From Chloroflexota bacterium (GTDB lineage: Bacteria > Chloroflexota > UBA5177 > JANWHV01), in NCBI GenBank assembly GCA_025450375.1, contig JANWHO010000016.1, forward strand, positions 1 to 10,423: a DNA stretch of 10,423 bases, written 5' to 3'. Below the pieces are notes generated by a model, which saw nothing but the letters and a program-made list of their open reading frames with translations, searched no databases and had not been told where the DNA came from. Both the position numbers and the translations under genes were made by a program. This document shows positions 1-6,140 of the stretch, one piece after another (within the stretch, counting starts at the first letter, position 1; every line of letters starts with the position of its first letter).

Positions 1-912
1 CACGCGGAGGCGGAGGTGCAGGCCCGGAGCCTGCAAGCCCTGACCGCCGGAGGCATCCCCATCCGAGCCCAGGAGCGGGTGGCCCAGTTTCGCGCCGGCG
101 AGGCAGGCGGGGTTGCGTTTTCCACCGATCTCTCGGTAAATGAACTATTCCTCAGCCGGAAGGCCGGGTATCAACCGCTGGGTTTGGTCACCGGCAGCAG
201 CGTCTATCACATGGGATGGAACCGCTGGAACTTTACCGGCGAGATGCAGGCGCAAACGCAGGCCCAGCATGATGCCACTATTTCGGCGCTCACCCGTCTG
301 CGGCTGGAGGCCCTGGGGATGGGCGCCGTGGGCGTGGTGGGCACCAAATTGGAGATCCGGCAAGTTGGCTGGTCGAAAGACCTGATCGAGGTGGTCGCGA
401 TTGGGACGGCGATTCATGTGCCCGGCGCCGCGCCCGTGCCCGAGCCATTTCTGTCCGACTTCTCAGCCCAGGAGTTCGTGTCGCTCCTCCAGGCCGGTGG
501 CCGGCCCGCCGGGTTGGTGGTAGGGAACTGCACCTATTACATCTACACCAATTGGGGCGATGCCTGGCAAAACAGTAGCTGGTACAACCAGGAGCATGGC
601 AAGTACACCGAATCGCTGTACGCGGCGCAGCGAGCCGCCTTTGGCCGCATGCACTCCATGGCCCATAATCTTGGCGCGCAGGGTGTGGTGGGGGTCCACA
701 TCGTGCGCAACCTCCGGGAAATCCCCTATGTCGATAGCGATGGGGACAGGGAAGAAGACCGATCCGACTACGTCCTGGAATTTCTGTCCTGGGGAACCGC
801 GATTCAGCAAGCGCCGGGCGCGGCACGGCCGCTTCCACCCGCCATGGTGGTGGCCCTGAATGACGCCGAGCCGCTGGACAGCGCGGATGATGATAAAGGA
901 GACAAAGAATGA
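1..912 (+). CDS. Tandem YbjQ/DUF74-like domain protein, first paralogue (5' end probably outside window)
   Basis: Residues are numbered from a GTG at base 16. Two related domains are visible. The first (about 35-132) starts with a TDLSVNE segment, runs through GLVTGSSVYH and GMGAVGVVGT, and ends in a VAIGTAI strand. The second (about 144-263) starts LSDFSAQEF, contains GNCTYY and LGAQGVVGVH, and ends in SWGTAI. The pattern of a LVxG segment, a helix, a GAxGVVG turn and a final GTA strand is that of the YbjQ/DUF74 family, called putative heavy-metal-binding; its true biochemical role is not established. The second domain carries an Asp/Glu-rich insertion (240-251). The tail is acidic. Cys172 is the only cysteine. 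The frame is open back to base 1 with coding-like codons, so the gene may begin upstream. GTG 16 does have GGAGG at 6-10 and is a possible start. No signal peptide or membrane segment is seen, so it is probably cytoplasmic. The stop overlaps the next start by ATGA. Confidence 0.8.
   Translation, partial: HAEAEVQARSLQALTAGGIPIRAQERVAQFRAGEAGGVAFSTDLSVNELFLSRKAGYQPLGLVTGSSVYHMGWNRWNFTGEMQAQTQAQHDATISALTRLRLEALGMGAVGVVGTKLEIRQVGWSKDLIEVVAIGTAIHVPGAAPVPEPFLSDFSAQEFVSLLQAGGRPAGLVVGNCTYYIYTNWGDAWQNSSWYNQEHGKYTESLYAAQRAAFGRMHSMAHNLGAQGVVGVHIVRNLREIPYVDSDGDREEDRSDYVLEFLSWGTAIQQAPGAARPLPPAMVVALNDAEPLDSADDDKGDKE
895..901 (+). promoter_or_regulatory. Shine-Dalgarno for second YbjQ-like gene
   Basis: AAAGGAG lies seven bases before the ATG at 909 and inside the end of the preceding gene. 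It fixes the start of the second YbjQ-like gene and indicates independent ribosome entry despite the 4-bp ATGA overlap. Confidence 0.75.
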
Positions 913-1724
913 GCATGGCAGGCCCCGGAGACCTTCCTCAGCACGCTCGCGAGCGCCTGCGCCAGATGGCTGGGGGCGGAGGGCAGGCGCCCTTTTTTAC
1001 CAGCGATCTGTCGGTCAACGAGTTCCTCCTGGTGAAGCAGGCTGGCTTCGATCCGCTTGGGATGGTCGTTGGCTCAAGCATCTACCACATCGGCTTTCAG
1101 CAATCCAACTGGAGCCAGAACCAGGAGATGGGCGTCTTGACCCAGGCTATGTATCACGCCCGCGAACTGGCGATGACCAGGATGGAGGAGGAGGCCAACG
1201 CCCTGGGGGCGGATGGAGTGGTGGGGGTGCGCCTGGAGGTCGGGCAGTACGAGTGGGGCGAGCACCTGGCCGAGTTCCTGGCGGTAGGCACGGCGGTGCG
1301 GGCGGCGAGCGGCCAGAGCCATCGTACCCCGAGTGGGAAGCCCTTCACCAGCGATCTCACCGGTCAGGACTTCTGGACCCTCCTCCAGGCCGGCTACCGC
1401 CCTCTTTCCCTGGTGATGGGCACCTGCGTCTACCATGTGGCGCACCAGGGCTGGCGGCAGGCCATGAAGAACGTGGGGCAGAATGTGGAAATGGTCAACT
1501 TCACCCAGGCGCTCTACGACGCGCGGGAACTGGCCATGGAGCGGATGCAGGCGGAGGCGACCCAGGTCAGGGCGGCGGGCATCGTGAGCGCCCGGCTGGA
1601 GGAGGAAAGCTACGGCTGGGGCTCGCATGTGATCGAGTTTCTCGCCATTGGGACCGCGATCGCCCCAACCGGAGCAACCCCGCAGACGCAGGGCCCGCAA
1701 ATGGTGCTCTCGCTGAATGACTGA
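909..1724 (+). CDS. Tandem YbjQ/DUF74-like domain protein, second paralogue
   Basis: This 271-residue protein is a paralogue of the preceding one, with two YbjQ/DUF74-like domains at about 29-130 and 146-251. Domain one reads SDLSVNEF, then MVVGSSIYH, then ARELAMTRMEEEANALGADG (the family's helix and GAD turn), then VVGVRLE, ending AVGTAV. Domain two reads SDLTGQDF, LVMGTCVYH, ARELAMERMQAEA, ending AIGTAI. Its turn is RAAGIVSAR rather than GADGVVGVR, so that loop has diverged. Cys173 is the only cysteine and aligns with Cys172 of the upstream paralogue. Both proteins share a C-terminal MV-x-x-LND motif (265-271 here). Unlike the upstream copy there is no acidic insertion or long acidic tail. 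A strong SD at 895-901 supports the start. No signal peptide or membrane span is seen. The stop overlaps the NUDIX start by 8 bp, suggesting coupled translation. Family assignment is good; molecular function is unknown. Confidence 0.82.
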   Translation: MSMAGPGDLPQHARERLRQMAGGGGQAPFFTSDLSVNEFLLVKQAGFDPLGMVVGSSIYHIGFQQSNWSQNQEMGVLTQAMYHARELAMTRMEEEANALGADGVVGVRLEVGQYEWGEHLAEFLAVGTAVRAASGQSHRTPSGKPFTSDLTGQDFWTLLQAGYRPLSLVMGTCVYHVAHQGWRQAMKNVGQNVEMVNFTQALYDARELAMERMQAEATQVRAAGIVSARLEEESYGWGSHVIEFLAIGTAIAPTGATPQTQGPQMVLSLND

Positions 1725-2367
1725 ACCACGCGCGCCGGAGGCGGATGCGGTTGAATACTTTGACCTCTACTCCGCTGCTGGCGCCTCGCTTGGGATACGC
1801 AAGGAACGAACGATAGTTCATCGGGATGGCGACTGGCATCGGAGCATGGCCCTGTGGATCGTACGATCCTCCGGTGCCGTCGTCCTCCAGCAACGGAGCG
1901 CGGCCAAGGACACCTGGCCCGGCAAACTGACCGCGAGCGTGAGCGGCCACTACGCGGCGGGCGAGAGCCTGGCCGATGTGCTCAGGGAGGCGTGGGAGGA
2001 ACTTGGCCAGGCGGTCACGGCGGAGGAGTTGATCCCATTGAGAACCTGGGCCTGCGAGACGAGCCCGGAGCCCGGCGTCCGAGACCGCGAGTTGGTCGAT
2101 GTGTTTCTCTGGCCGACCGAAATGGCCCTGGAGGCATTCCAGCCGGAACCGAGCGAGGTCAGCGCCCTGGTGGAAATGCCGGCCCATAACCTCCTCAGGC
2201 TAGCCACGGAGCTGGAGGTTGTGGTTGAGGGTAACTATCTCCCGGTCGGCGGCTTTACCTCGACCATACGCCTCAGCCGCCAGGATTTCGTTCCCACCCA
2301 CGAGTATCATGCGCGGGTGGCGATGGCGGCCCTGGCCCTGGCGGCCTGTCCTATTCCCCGTGAATAG
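1717..2367 (+). CDS. NUDIX hydrolase, Idi/YfcD-like
   Basis: This 216-residue protein contains a Nudix box at residues 77-97 (G77, E83, R90, E91, E94, E95, G97). These are the Mg-binding glutamates and the loop-helix-loop that cleave nucleoside diphosphate-X or related pyrophosphates. The region before the box (HRSMALWIV, VVLQQRSAAKDTWPGKLTASVSGH) resembles Idi-like Nudix proteins, the group containing isopentenyl diphosphate isomerase and YfcD. The Idi catalytic cysteine is not apparent in the expected place; the only cysteines are Cys113 and Cys211. A pyrophosphohydrolase is therefore more likely than an isomerase, and the substrate cannot be read from sequence. The spacing between E83 and R90-E91 is six residues rather than the textbook seven. 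The ATG lies 8 bp inside the upstream gene. The C-terminal 70 residues extend past the core fold and are not recognised. Probably cytoplasmic. Confidence 0.85.
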   Translation: MTEPRAPEADAVEYFDLYSAAGASLGIRKERTIVHRDGDWHRSMALWIVRSSGAVVLQQRSAAKDTWPGKLTASVSGHYAAGESLADVLREAWEELGQAVTAEELIPLRTWACETSPEPGVRDRELVDVFLWPTEMALEAFQPEPSEVSALVEMPAHNLLRLATELEVVVEGNYLPVGGFTSTIRLSRQDFVPTHEYHARVAMAALALAACPIPRE

Positions 2368-2380
2368 GTATGATCAACGT

Positions 2381-3721
2381 GTGAGTACACAAGAATTGTC
2401 CAGGCCCCAGCTTCCGCCTTCGGAGGTGCCCTCGAGGGTTCCTCCGCCTCGGCCTACGGGCCGGATCTGGCGGCGGCTGCCAGGGGTGAGTGGGGTGCGG
2501 CGCCGTTCACGGACGATCGTGCTTCGGGCCACCGGCGCCCTGGTCCTGGCCCAGAGCGTCACCGTGGGCATCCTCATGCTGGTCACCCGTTGGCGGAAGC
2601 GCCGCCGCCCGTTGAGCGGTTTTCCCAGTGCCCCGTTCGATGAGTTAGAGATCGAAGGCAATCACCTGAAGCTCTACGGCTCGGGAGACTGGCTCTTTCA
2701 GGACATGTTGGGAGCGATCGAGGATGCGCGCCACTCCATCCTCCTGGAAACCTATATCTGGAAGGGCGACAAGCTCGGGGTCGAGTTTAAGGAGCGCTTG
2801 GTGGCGAAGGCGGCGTCCGGAGTGGAGGTGTATGTTATTTACGACCACTTCGCCAATCTCGTGGTGCCCCATCAGTTCAAGCACTTTCCCCCCCAGATAC
2901 ACGTCTTGCCCTACGGCTCGTTCTCGCGGCCCTGGCATCTCCTGGACCTTCGCCGCTATGCGCGCGACCATCGAAAGCTGCTTGTCGTGGATGGCAAGGT
3001 GGCGTTTCTGGGCGGCTACAATATCGGCGAACTCTACCGGACGCACTGGCGCGACACCCATGTGCGCGTGCGGGGGCCGGAAGCGGCGCGGCTGGGCCAG
3101 GACTTCCTGGACTTCTGGAGCCGCCATCGGGCTCCACTCCCCGAGGTTGCCGGCACTTTCCGCCGGGGGAGACAGCCGCGGATGTTCCACCGCACCAACG
3201 ATGCCCGTAGGTTGTTGTTCCCCATTCGCGACATGTATGTGGATGCCATAGATAGGGCGGAGAAGCGGGTTTGGATTACCAACGCCTACTTTATCCCGGA
3301 CCGGGTCATGCAGTCGGCCCTGATTGGGGCGGTACAGCGCGGAGTGGATGTCCGCGTAGTGGTACCCTTTGCCTCGAACCACGTGGCGGCGGACTGGTTG
3401 GGGCGGGGTTTTTACGCGCGGCTGCTGGAGCAGGGGGTCCGTATCTTCTGCTATATGGAAGCGATGATCCACGCCAAGACCATGACTATCGACGGTGAGT
3501 GGTCCACGGTTGGGACCGCCAACCTGGACCGTCTGAGCCAGATTGGCAACTACGAGATTAATCTGGAGGTGTATGACCGAGCCTTCGCCGCCCAGATGGA
3601 GCGTCTCTTCGATCTCGACCGATCCAACGCGGTCGAATTGACCGCCGGCGGCTGGGGGGCGCGTCCTTTCTACGCCAAGATTGGCGAGGTGGTGTTGGCG
3701 CCCCTGCGGCCCCTGTTTTAA
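2381..3721 (+). CDS. Phospholipase D superfamily protein, cardiolipin synthase-like
   Basis: Numbered from GTG 2381, this is a 446-residue protein with two PLD/HKD motifs. Motif one is HRKLLVVD (H197, K199, D204) followed by GGYN; motif two is HAKTMTID (H364, K366, D371) followed by GTANLD. Two HxKxxxxD motifs make one phosphatidyl-transfer active site. The layout matches bacterial cardiolipin synthases, which condense phosphatidylglycerol or related lipids at the membrane. The N-terminus is Pro/Arg-rich (about 1-44), followed by one hydrophobic segment (about 45-69) and an Arg/Lys-rich stop-transfer stretch. Classical ClsA has two N-terminal spans, so this is a one-span variant or a different PLD-type lipid enzyme. 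The frame is open upstream into the NUDIX gene, but GTG 2381, just after the NUDIX stop, is the most sensible start. Its SD is weak (AGG at 2366-2368). The catalytic fold is certain; the lipid substrate is inferred. Confidence 0.87.
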   Translation: MSTQELSRPQLPPSEVPSRVPPPRPTGRIWRRLPGVSGVRRRSRTIVLRATGALVLAQSVTVGILMLVTRWRKRRRPLSGFPSAPFDELEIEGNHLKLYGSGDWLFQDMLGAIEDARHSILLETYIWKGDKLGVEFKERLVAKAASGVEVYVIYDHFANLVVPHQFKHFPPQIHVLPYGSFSRPWHLLDLRRYARDHRKLLVVDGKVAFLGGYNIGELYRTHWRDTHVRVRGPEAARLGQDFLDFWSRHRAPLPEVAGTFRRGRQPRMFHRTNDARRLLFPIRDMYVDAIDRAEKRVWITNAYFIPDRVMQSALIGAVQRGVDVRVVVPFASNHVAADWLGRGFYARLLEQGVRIFCYMEAMIHAKTMTIDGEWSTVGTANLDRLSQIGNYEINLEVYDRAFAAQMERLFDLDRSNAVELTAGGWGARPFYAKIGEVVLAPLRPLF

Positions 3722-3732
3722 CCCTGAGACAC

Positions 3733-3736
3733 GGAG
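3733..3736 (+). promoter_or_regulatory. Shine-Dalgarno for VOC gene
   Basis: GGAG lies four bases before ATG 3741 and seven bases before the adjacent in-frame ATG 3744. The spacing slightly favours 3744; the two starts differ by one residue. Confidence 0.55.
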
Positions 3737-3740
3737 AACC

Positions 3741-4688
3741 ATGATGACCAGCCCCACACAACCACCAAGCGCGTCCATCCATCCCGCCACCACGGTGGGT
3801 CTGCTATCCCTCACGGTGAGCGACCTCGCGCGTTCGCTCGCCTTCTACACCCGTGCCCTCGGCTTTGAAGTCTTGAAGAGCGAGTCCTCGGCGGCTACTC
3901 TTGGGGCGGCCGGGACGCCCTTGTTGCTCCTCGCCGAACATCCGGGCGCGCGCGAGTGGCCCCGCGATCGCCACGGCTACACTGGGTTATACCACTTCGC
4001 CATCCTGCTCCCCACGCGGTTGGATCTCGGGCGCTGGCTCCGCCACTGGCTTGCCCTGGGCTCCTCGCCTCCGGGTCAGGGCGATCACCTGGTGAGTGAA
4101 GCCTTCTATCTCTCGGACCCCGATGGGAACGGGATCGAGGTGTACCGCGACCGCCCGCGCGACGAATGGCAGTGGTCGGGAGGGCAGGTAAAGATGGCGG
4201 CCGATCCGGTCGACACCCGAAGTATGCTGGCCGAGGCGGAGCGGGCCGGCGAACCCTGGAAGGGCCTGCCGGCCGGCACGCGGCTCGGACATATGCACCT
4301 GCAGATCGGGGACATCGCGCGCGCGGAGGCGTTCTATCATGATGTTCTCGGATTTGACATCGTGGCGCGCATGCCGACTGCTCTCTTCATCTCGGCCGGC
4401 GGCTATCACCATCATATCGGCATGAACACCTGGCATAGCCAGGGTTCGGCTCCGGCCCCGCATGGCACGGCAGGCTTACGGTTTTTCACTATCGACTTCC
4501 CCACCGAGGAGGCGCGGGAAGAAGTGGTCGCCCGCCTCTCGGCGGCTGGTATTCCTTTCACCCGCATGGACCCGGTCGTGGTCACCCACGATCCCTGGCG
4601 GAACACACTCCTCCTTCAGGTTGGCTCGGCCGCTCATCACGGCGCGGCGGACATGCTCTCCGGCGCCTTTCATGGAGCCGAAACCTAG
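3741..4688 (+). CDS. Two-domain VOC protein, CatE-like extradiol dioxygenase/glyoxalase family
   Basis: This is a 315-residue protein with two vicinal-oxygen-chelate halves at about residues 20-137 and 181-300. Each half begins with the typical strand and helix (LTVSDLARSLAFYTRALGF; LQIGDIARAEAFYHDVLGF). The closest family pattern I recognise is Bacillus CatE/YfiE-type catechol 2,3-dioxygenase, by the GHMHL and GGYHHHIGMNTW segments. Probable metal ligands are H85 (YHFAILL), E133 (GNGIEVYRD), H184 (HMHLQIGD) and a histidine among 223-225. The first strand of half one (LLSLTVSD) and the last strand of half two (LLLQV) lack the usual His and Glu. The expected chemistry is ring-opening of a catechol or another metal-dependent VOC reaction; the substrate is unknown. 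No nearby aromatic-degradation genes support the dioxygenase reading. ATG 3741 or 3744 is the start. No signal peptide, so cytoplasmic. The downstream gap suggests this ends the transcript. Confidence 0.85.
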   Translation: MMTSPTQPPSASIHPATTVGLLSLTVSDLARSLAFYTRALGFEVLKSESSAATLGAAGTPLLLLAEHPGAREWPRDRHGYTGLYHFAILLPTRLDLGRWLRHWLALGSSPPGQGDHLVSEAFYLSDPDGNGIEVYRDRPRDEWQWSGGQVKMAADPVDTRSMLAEAERAGEPWKGLPAGTRLGHMHLQIGDIARAEAFYHDVLGFDIVARMPTALFISAGGYHHHIGMNTWHSQGSAPAPHGTAGLRFFTIDFPTEEAREEVVARLSAAGIPFTRMDPVVVTHDPWRNTLLLQVGSAAHHGAADMLSGAFHGAET

Positions 4689-4689
4689 G

Positions 4690-4732
4690 GGGGCACCGCC
4701 CCGACACTTCCGTCTCGGTGTACGAGTCTTTT
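4690..4732 (+). terminator. Weak candidate transcription terminator after VOC gene
   Basis: Directly after the VOC stop are a short GC hairpin (GGGGC 4690-4694, GCCCC 4698-4702) and an overlapping imperfect stem. In the latter, CGACAC 4702-4707 pairs with GTGT-A-CG 4718-4724, leaving one bulged A and a 10-base loop. The imperfect stem is followed by AGTCTTTT (4725-4732). The stem is weak and the T-tract short, so this is only a plausible end for the upstream transcript. The two stems share base 4702 and compete there. Confidence 0.3.
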
Positions 4733-4760
4733 GCAGTGTTCACATCCCACTGGGTAGACT
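4731..4760 (+). promoter_or_regulatory. Candidate sigma70-type promoter for the M16B-t6A unit
   Basis: TTGCAG (4731-4736) and TAGACT (4755-4760) are spaced by 18 bp. They match three of six and four of six bases of the -35 and -10 consensus. This is the only gap in the window long enough for a promoter, 4689-4862. The spacer contains a small dyad CCCA-C-TGGG (4746-4754). Predicted start of transcription is near 4766-4768, giving a leader of about 95 bases. Confidence 0.4.
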
Positions 4761-4763
4761 GTA

Positions 4764-4780
4764 GGGCGTATGGTACGCCC
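4764..4780. repeat. Perfect 7-bp inverted repeat at predicted transcription start
   Basis: GGGCGTA and TACGCCC flank a TGG spacer. The repeat begins four bases after the candidate -10 box and covers the predicted start site, so it could be a repressor site or, in RNA, a 5' hairpin. No T-tract follows, so it is not a standard terminator. Confidence 0.6.
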
Positions 4781-4850
4781 GTTCCAGGTTGGGACGTGAG
4801 GCGGCCTTTCCCATCCGGCCTCCGGCCGCGGCCCGCGGCAGGCAATCCAC

Positions 4851-4857
4851 GAAGGAG
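4851..4857 (+). promoter_or_regulatory. Strong Shine-Dalgarno for first M16B gene
   Basis: GAAGGAG lies five bases before ATG 4863. It settles that ATG as the start over the in-frame GTG at 4857, whose first base is part of the Shine-Dalgarno itself. Confidence 0.85.
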
Positions 4858-4862
4858 TGACC

Positions 4863-6140
4863 ATGACTGACTCCCATTCCCAGGGGAGCCCGTTTCCCAC
4901 CCATACCCTGGCTAATGGTCTCCGGATCGTCGCCCAACCGATGGGCGGCGTGGAATCGTTGGCTCTTGGTTTTTGTGTGGCAACCGGGGCCCGTGATGAG
5001 GAGGAACACGAAGCGGGGGCCAGCCATTTTATCGATGGGCTTGCCTTTCAGGGCACGGCGATCCGTGATACGCGCGCCCTGACCGAGGCATTCGAGGATC
5101 TGGGCGCCCGTCGGGACGCCAGCGCCGGCACGGAACTTTTCTGGTACGCGGCGCAGGCCCTGGGACGCCATATGGATGTCCTGGTGCCGTTGATGGCCGA
5201 AGTGGTACGGCGTCCGAGGTTTGATCCCGAGGAGGCGGAAAAGGTACGCGACCGCCAGCTGCAAGAGATCGCCGCCCTGGAGGATGAGCCCGCCCAAAAG
5301 GTGCTCGATCTCCTGCAGCGCGAGTACTTTCATGGCCATCCCTACGGGCGTAGCGTCCTTGGCACCCCGGCCAGCGTCCGCGCCCTGCAACCCGCTGATT
5401 TACGCGCCTTTTGGACCCGCACCCAACTGCCTAACAATACGATCGTGGCCGCCGCCGGGAAGCTGGATTTCGACCGCTTGGTTACCGCCGTGGAAGCGGC
5501 CTGCGGCGACTGGGAGCCGGGCGGGCTGCTGCCGCTCCCTGAGGCGCCGGCCACGAAGCCGCGGGTTTCGGTGGTGGTGCGGGAGAGCAACCAGCAACAT
5601 ATCGGGATCGGGGTGGCCGGTGTCCCCGTGGGTCATCCCGACTACTACGCGGTGGCCTTGTTGGCTACCATCCTTGGCGGCAGCATGAACTCCAGGCTGT
5701 TTACCGAGGTGCGGGAGAAGCGGGGGCTGGCCTACGGGGTTGGCGCCGCCTCGGCCTCGATGCGCGACGCGGGGATGATTCGTATTTACGCCGGTACGGT
5801 CCCGGCCAAAGCCCATGAGACGGTGGCCGTGACCCTGGACGAGTTGCGGAAGCTGGAGAGCGGCGGGGTGTCCGACGGTGAGTTGTCGCGGGCCAAGACG
5901 GTGATCAAGAGCCGAGTGGTCATGGGCGGGGAAAACACGCGGGTGCGCCGAAACGTGATCGCCTCCAGCCTCTGGTATGAAAACAAAGTGCGCACCCTGG
6001 ACGAGATACGGGCCCTGATTGACGCGGTGACCGCGCCCCAAATCCAGGAGGCCGCGGTTCGCCTCCAAATCGGCAGTCGTTACACTCTAACCGCTATTGG
6101 CCCCCGAAGTGCCGAGGAGTTGCTGGGCAATGAGCAGTAA
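4863..6140 (+). CDS. M16B peptidase-family subunit lacking the zinc motif (non-catalytic partner)
   Basis: This 425-residue protein has the two-halved fold of M16B (mitochondrial-processing-peptidase-like) proteins. It opens with the typical LANGLRIVAQ strand. The zinc-binding HxxEH motif is degraded to HFIDG (H55, D58, G59), so the catalytic glutamate and second zinc histidine are gone, although a downstream QEIAALEDEP helix with E135 remains. The C-terminal half keeps the conserved SRLFTEVREKRGLAY segment (R284, Y291), the Arg/Tyr pair that in M16 enzymes binds substrate and stabilises the transition state. By analogy with heterodimeric M16B proteases, and with the MPP alpha/beta split, this subunit should be inactive alone and supply Arg/Tyr to its partner. 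The partner is encoded immediately downstream with an 11-bp overlap. Strong SD at 4851-4857. No signal peptide, so probably cytoplasmic. Family certain; heterodimer role inferred. Confidence 0.9.
   Translation: MTDSHSQGSPFPTHTLANGLRIVAQPMGGVESLALGFCVATGARDEEEHEAGASHFIDGLAFQGTAIRDTRALTEAFEDLGARRDASAGTELFWYAAQALGRHMDVLVPLMAEVVRRPRFDPEEAEKVRDRQLQEIAALEDEPAQKVLDLLQREYFHGHPYGRSVLGTPASVRALQPADLRAFWTRTQLPNNTIVAAAGKLDFDRLVTAVEAACGDWEPGGLLPLPEAPATKPRVSVVVRESNQQHIGIGVAGVPVGHPDYYAVALLATILGGSMNSRLFTEVREKRGLAYGVGAASASMRDAGMIRIYAGTVPAKAHETVAVTLDELRKLESGGVSDGELSRAKTVIKSRVVMGGENTRVRRNVIASSLWYENKVRTLDEIRALIDAVTAPQIQEAAVRLQIGSRYTLTAIGPRSAEELLGNEQ
6114..6119 (+). promoter_or_regulatory. Shine-Dalgarno for second M16B gene
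   Basis: GAGGAG lies ten bases before ATG 6130, inside the end of the first M16B gene. It favours 6130 over the in-frame ATG at 6145, which has no comparable site, and so supports the 11-bp overlap of the pair. Confidence 0.6.

Larger units (their letters stand above)
4689..4862. other. Gene-free interval between the VOC and M16B genes
   Basis: This 174-base interval is the longest stretch without a gene. It holds the weak terminator-like folds, the candidate promoter, the 7-bp dyad, a 10-bp palindrome GGCCGCGGCC (4824-4833) in a GC-rich tract, and the SD of the first M16B gene. I see no credible gene or tRNA in it. Confidence 0.7.

Noticed and set aside
290..916. 208-codon - strand frame opposite the first YbjQ-like gene
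   Set aside because: Composition is Pro/Arg/Cys-rich and motif-free, and the + strand frame is supported by domain structure and by its paralogue.
860..1720. Second + strand open frame overlapping the second YbjQ-like gene
   Set aside because: It is out of frame with a clear family protein, is rich in Gly/Arg/Pro as expected of a shifted high-G+C frame, and has no family motif.
2645..3814. Long open frame (389 codons) on the - strand opposite the PLD-superfamily gene
   Set aside because: It mirrors a gene with two clear HKD motifs. Long antisense frames are expected in high-G+C coding DNA, and its translation shows no recognisable domain.
4690..4780. Riboswitch or structured RNA in the VOC-M16B gap
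   Set aside because: Only short isolated stems are seen, with no conserved riboswitch core that I recognise, and the interval is largely used by the candidate promoter.
4770..4799. Nine-codon ATG...TGA micro-frame inside the leader of the M16B unit (possible leader peptide)
   Set aside because: The nearest SD-like AGGG is only three bases away, the ATG is inside the dyad, and nine codons arise often by chance. No run of one regulatory codon is present.
4824..4833. Palindrome GGCCGCGGCC as a possible operator
   Set aside because: It lies in a tract of nearly pure G and C (4815-4840) where such palindromes are common by chance.
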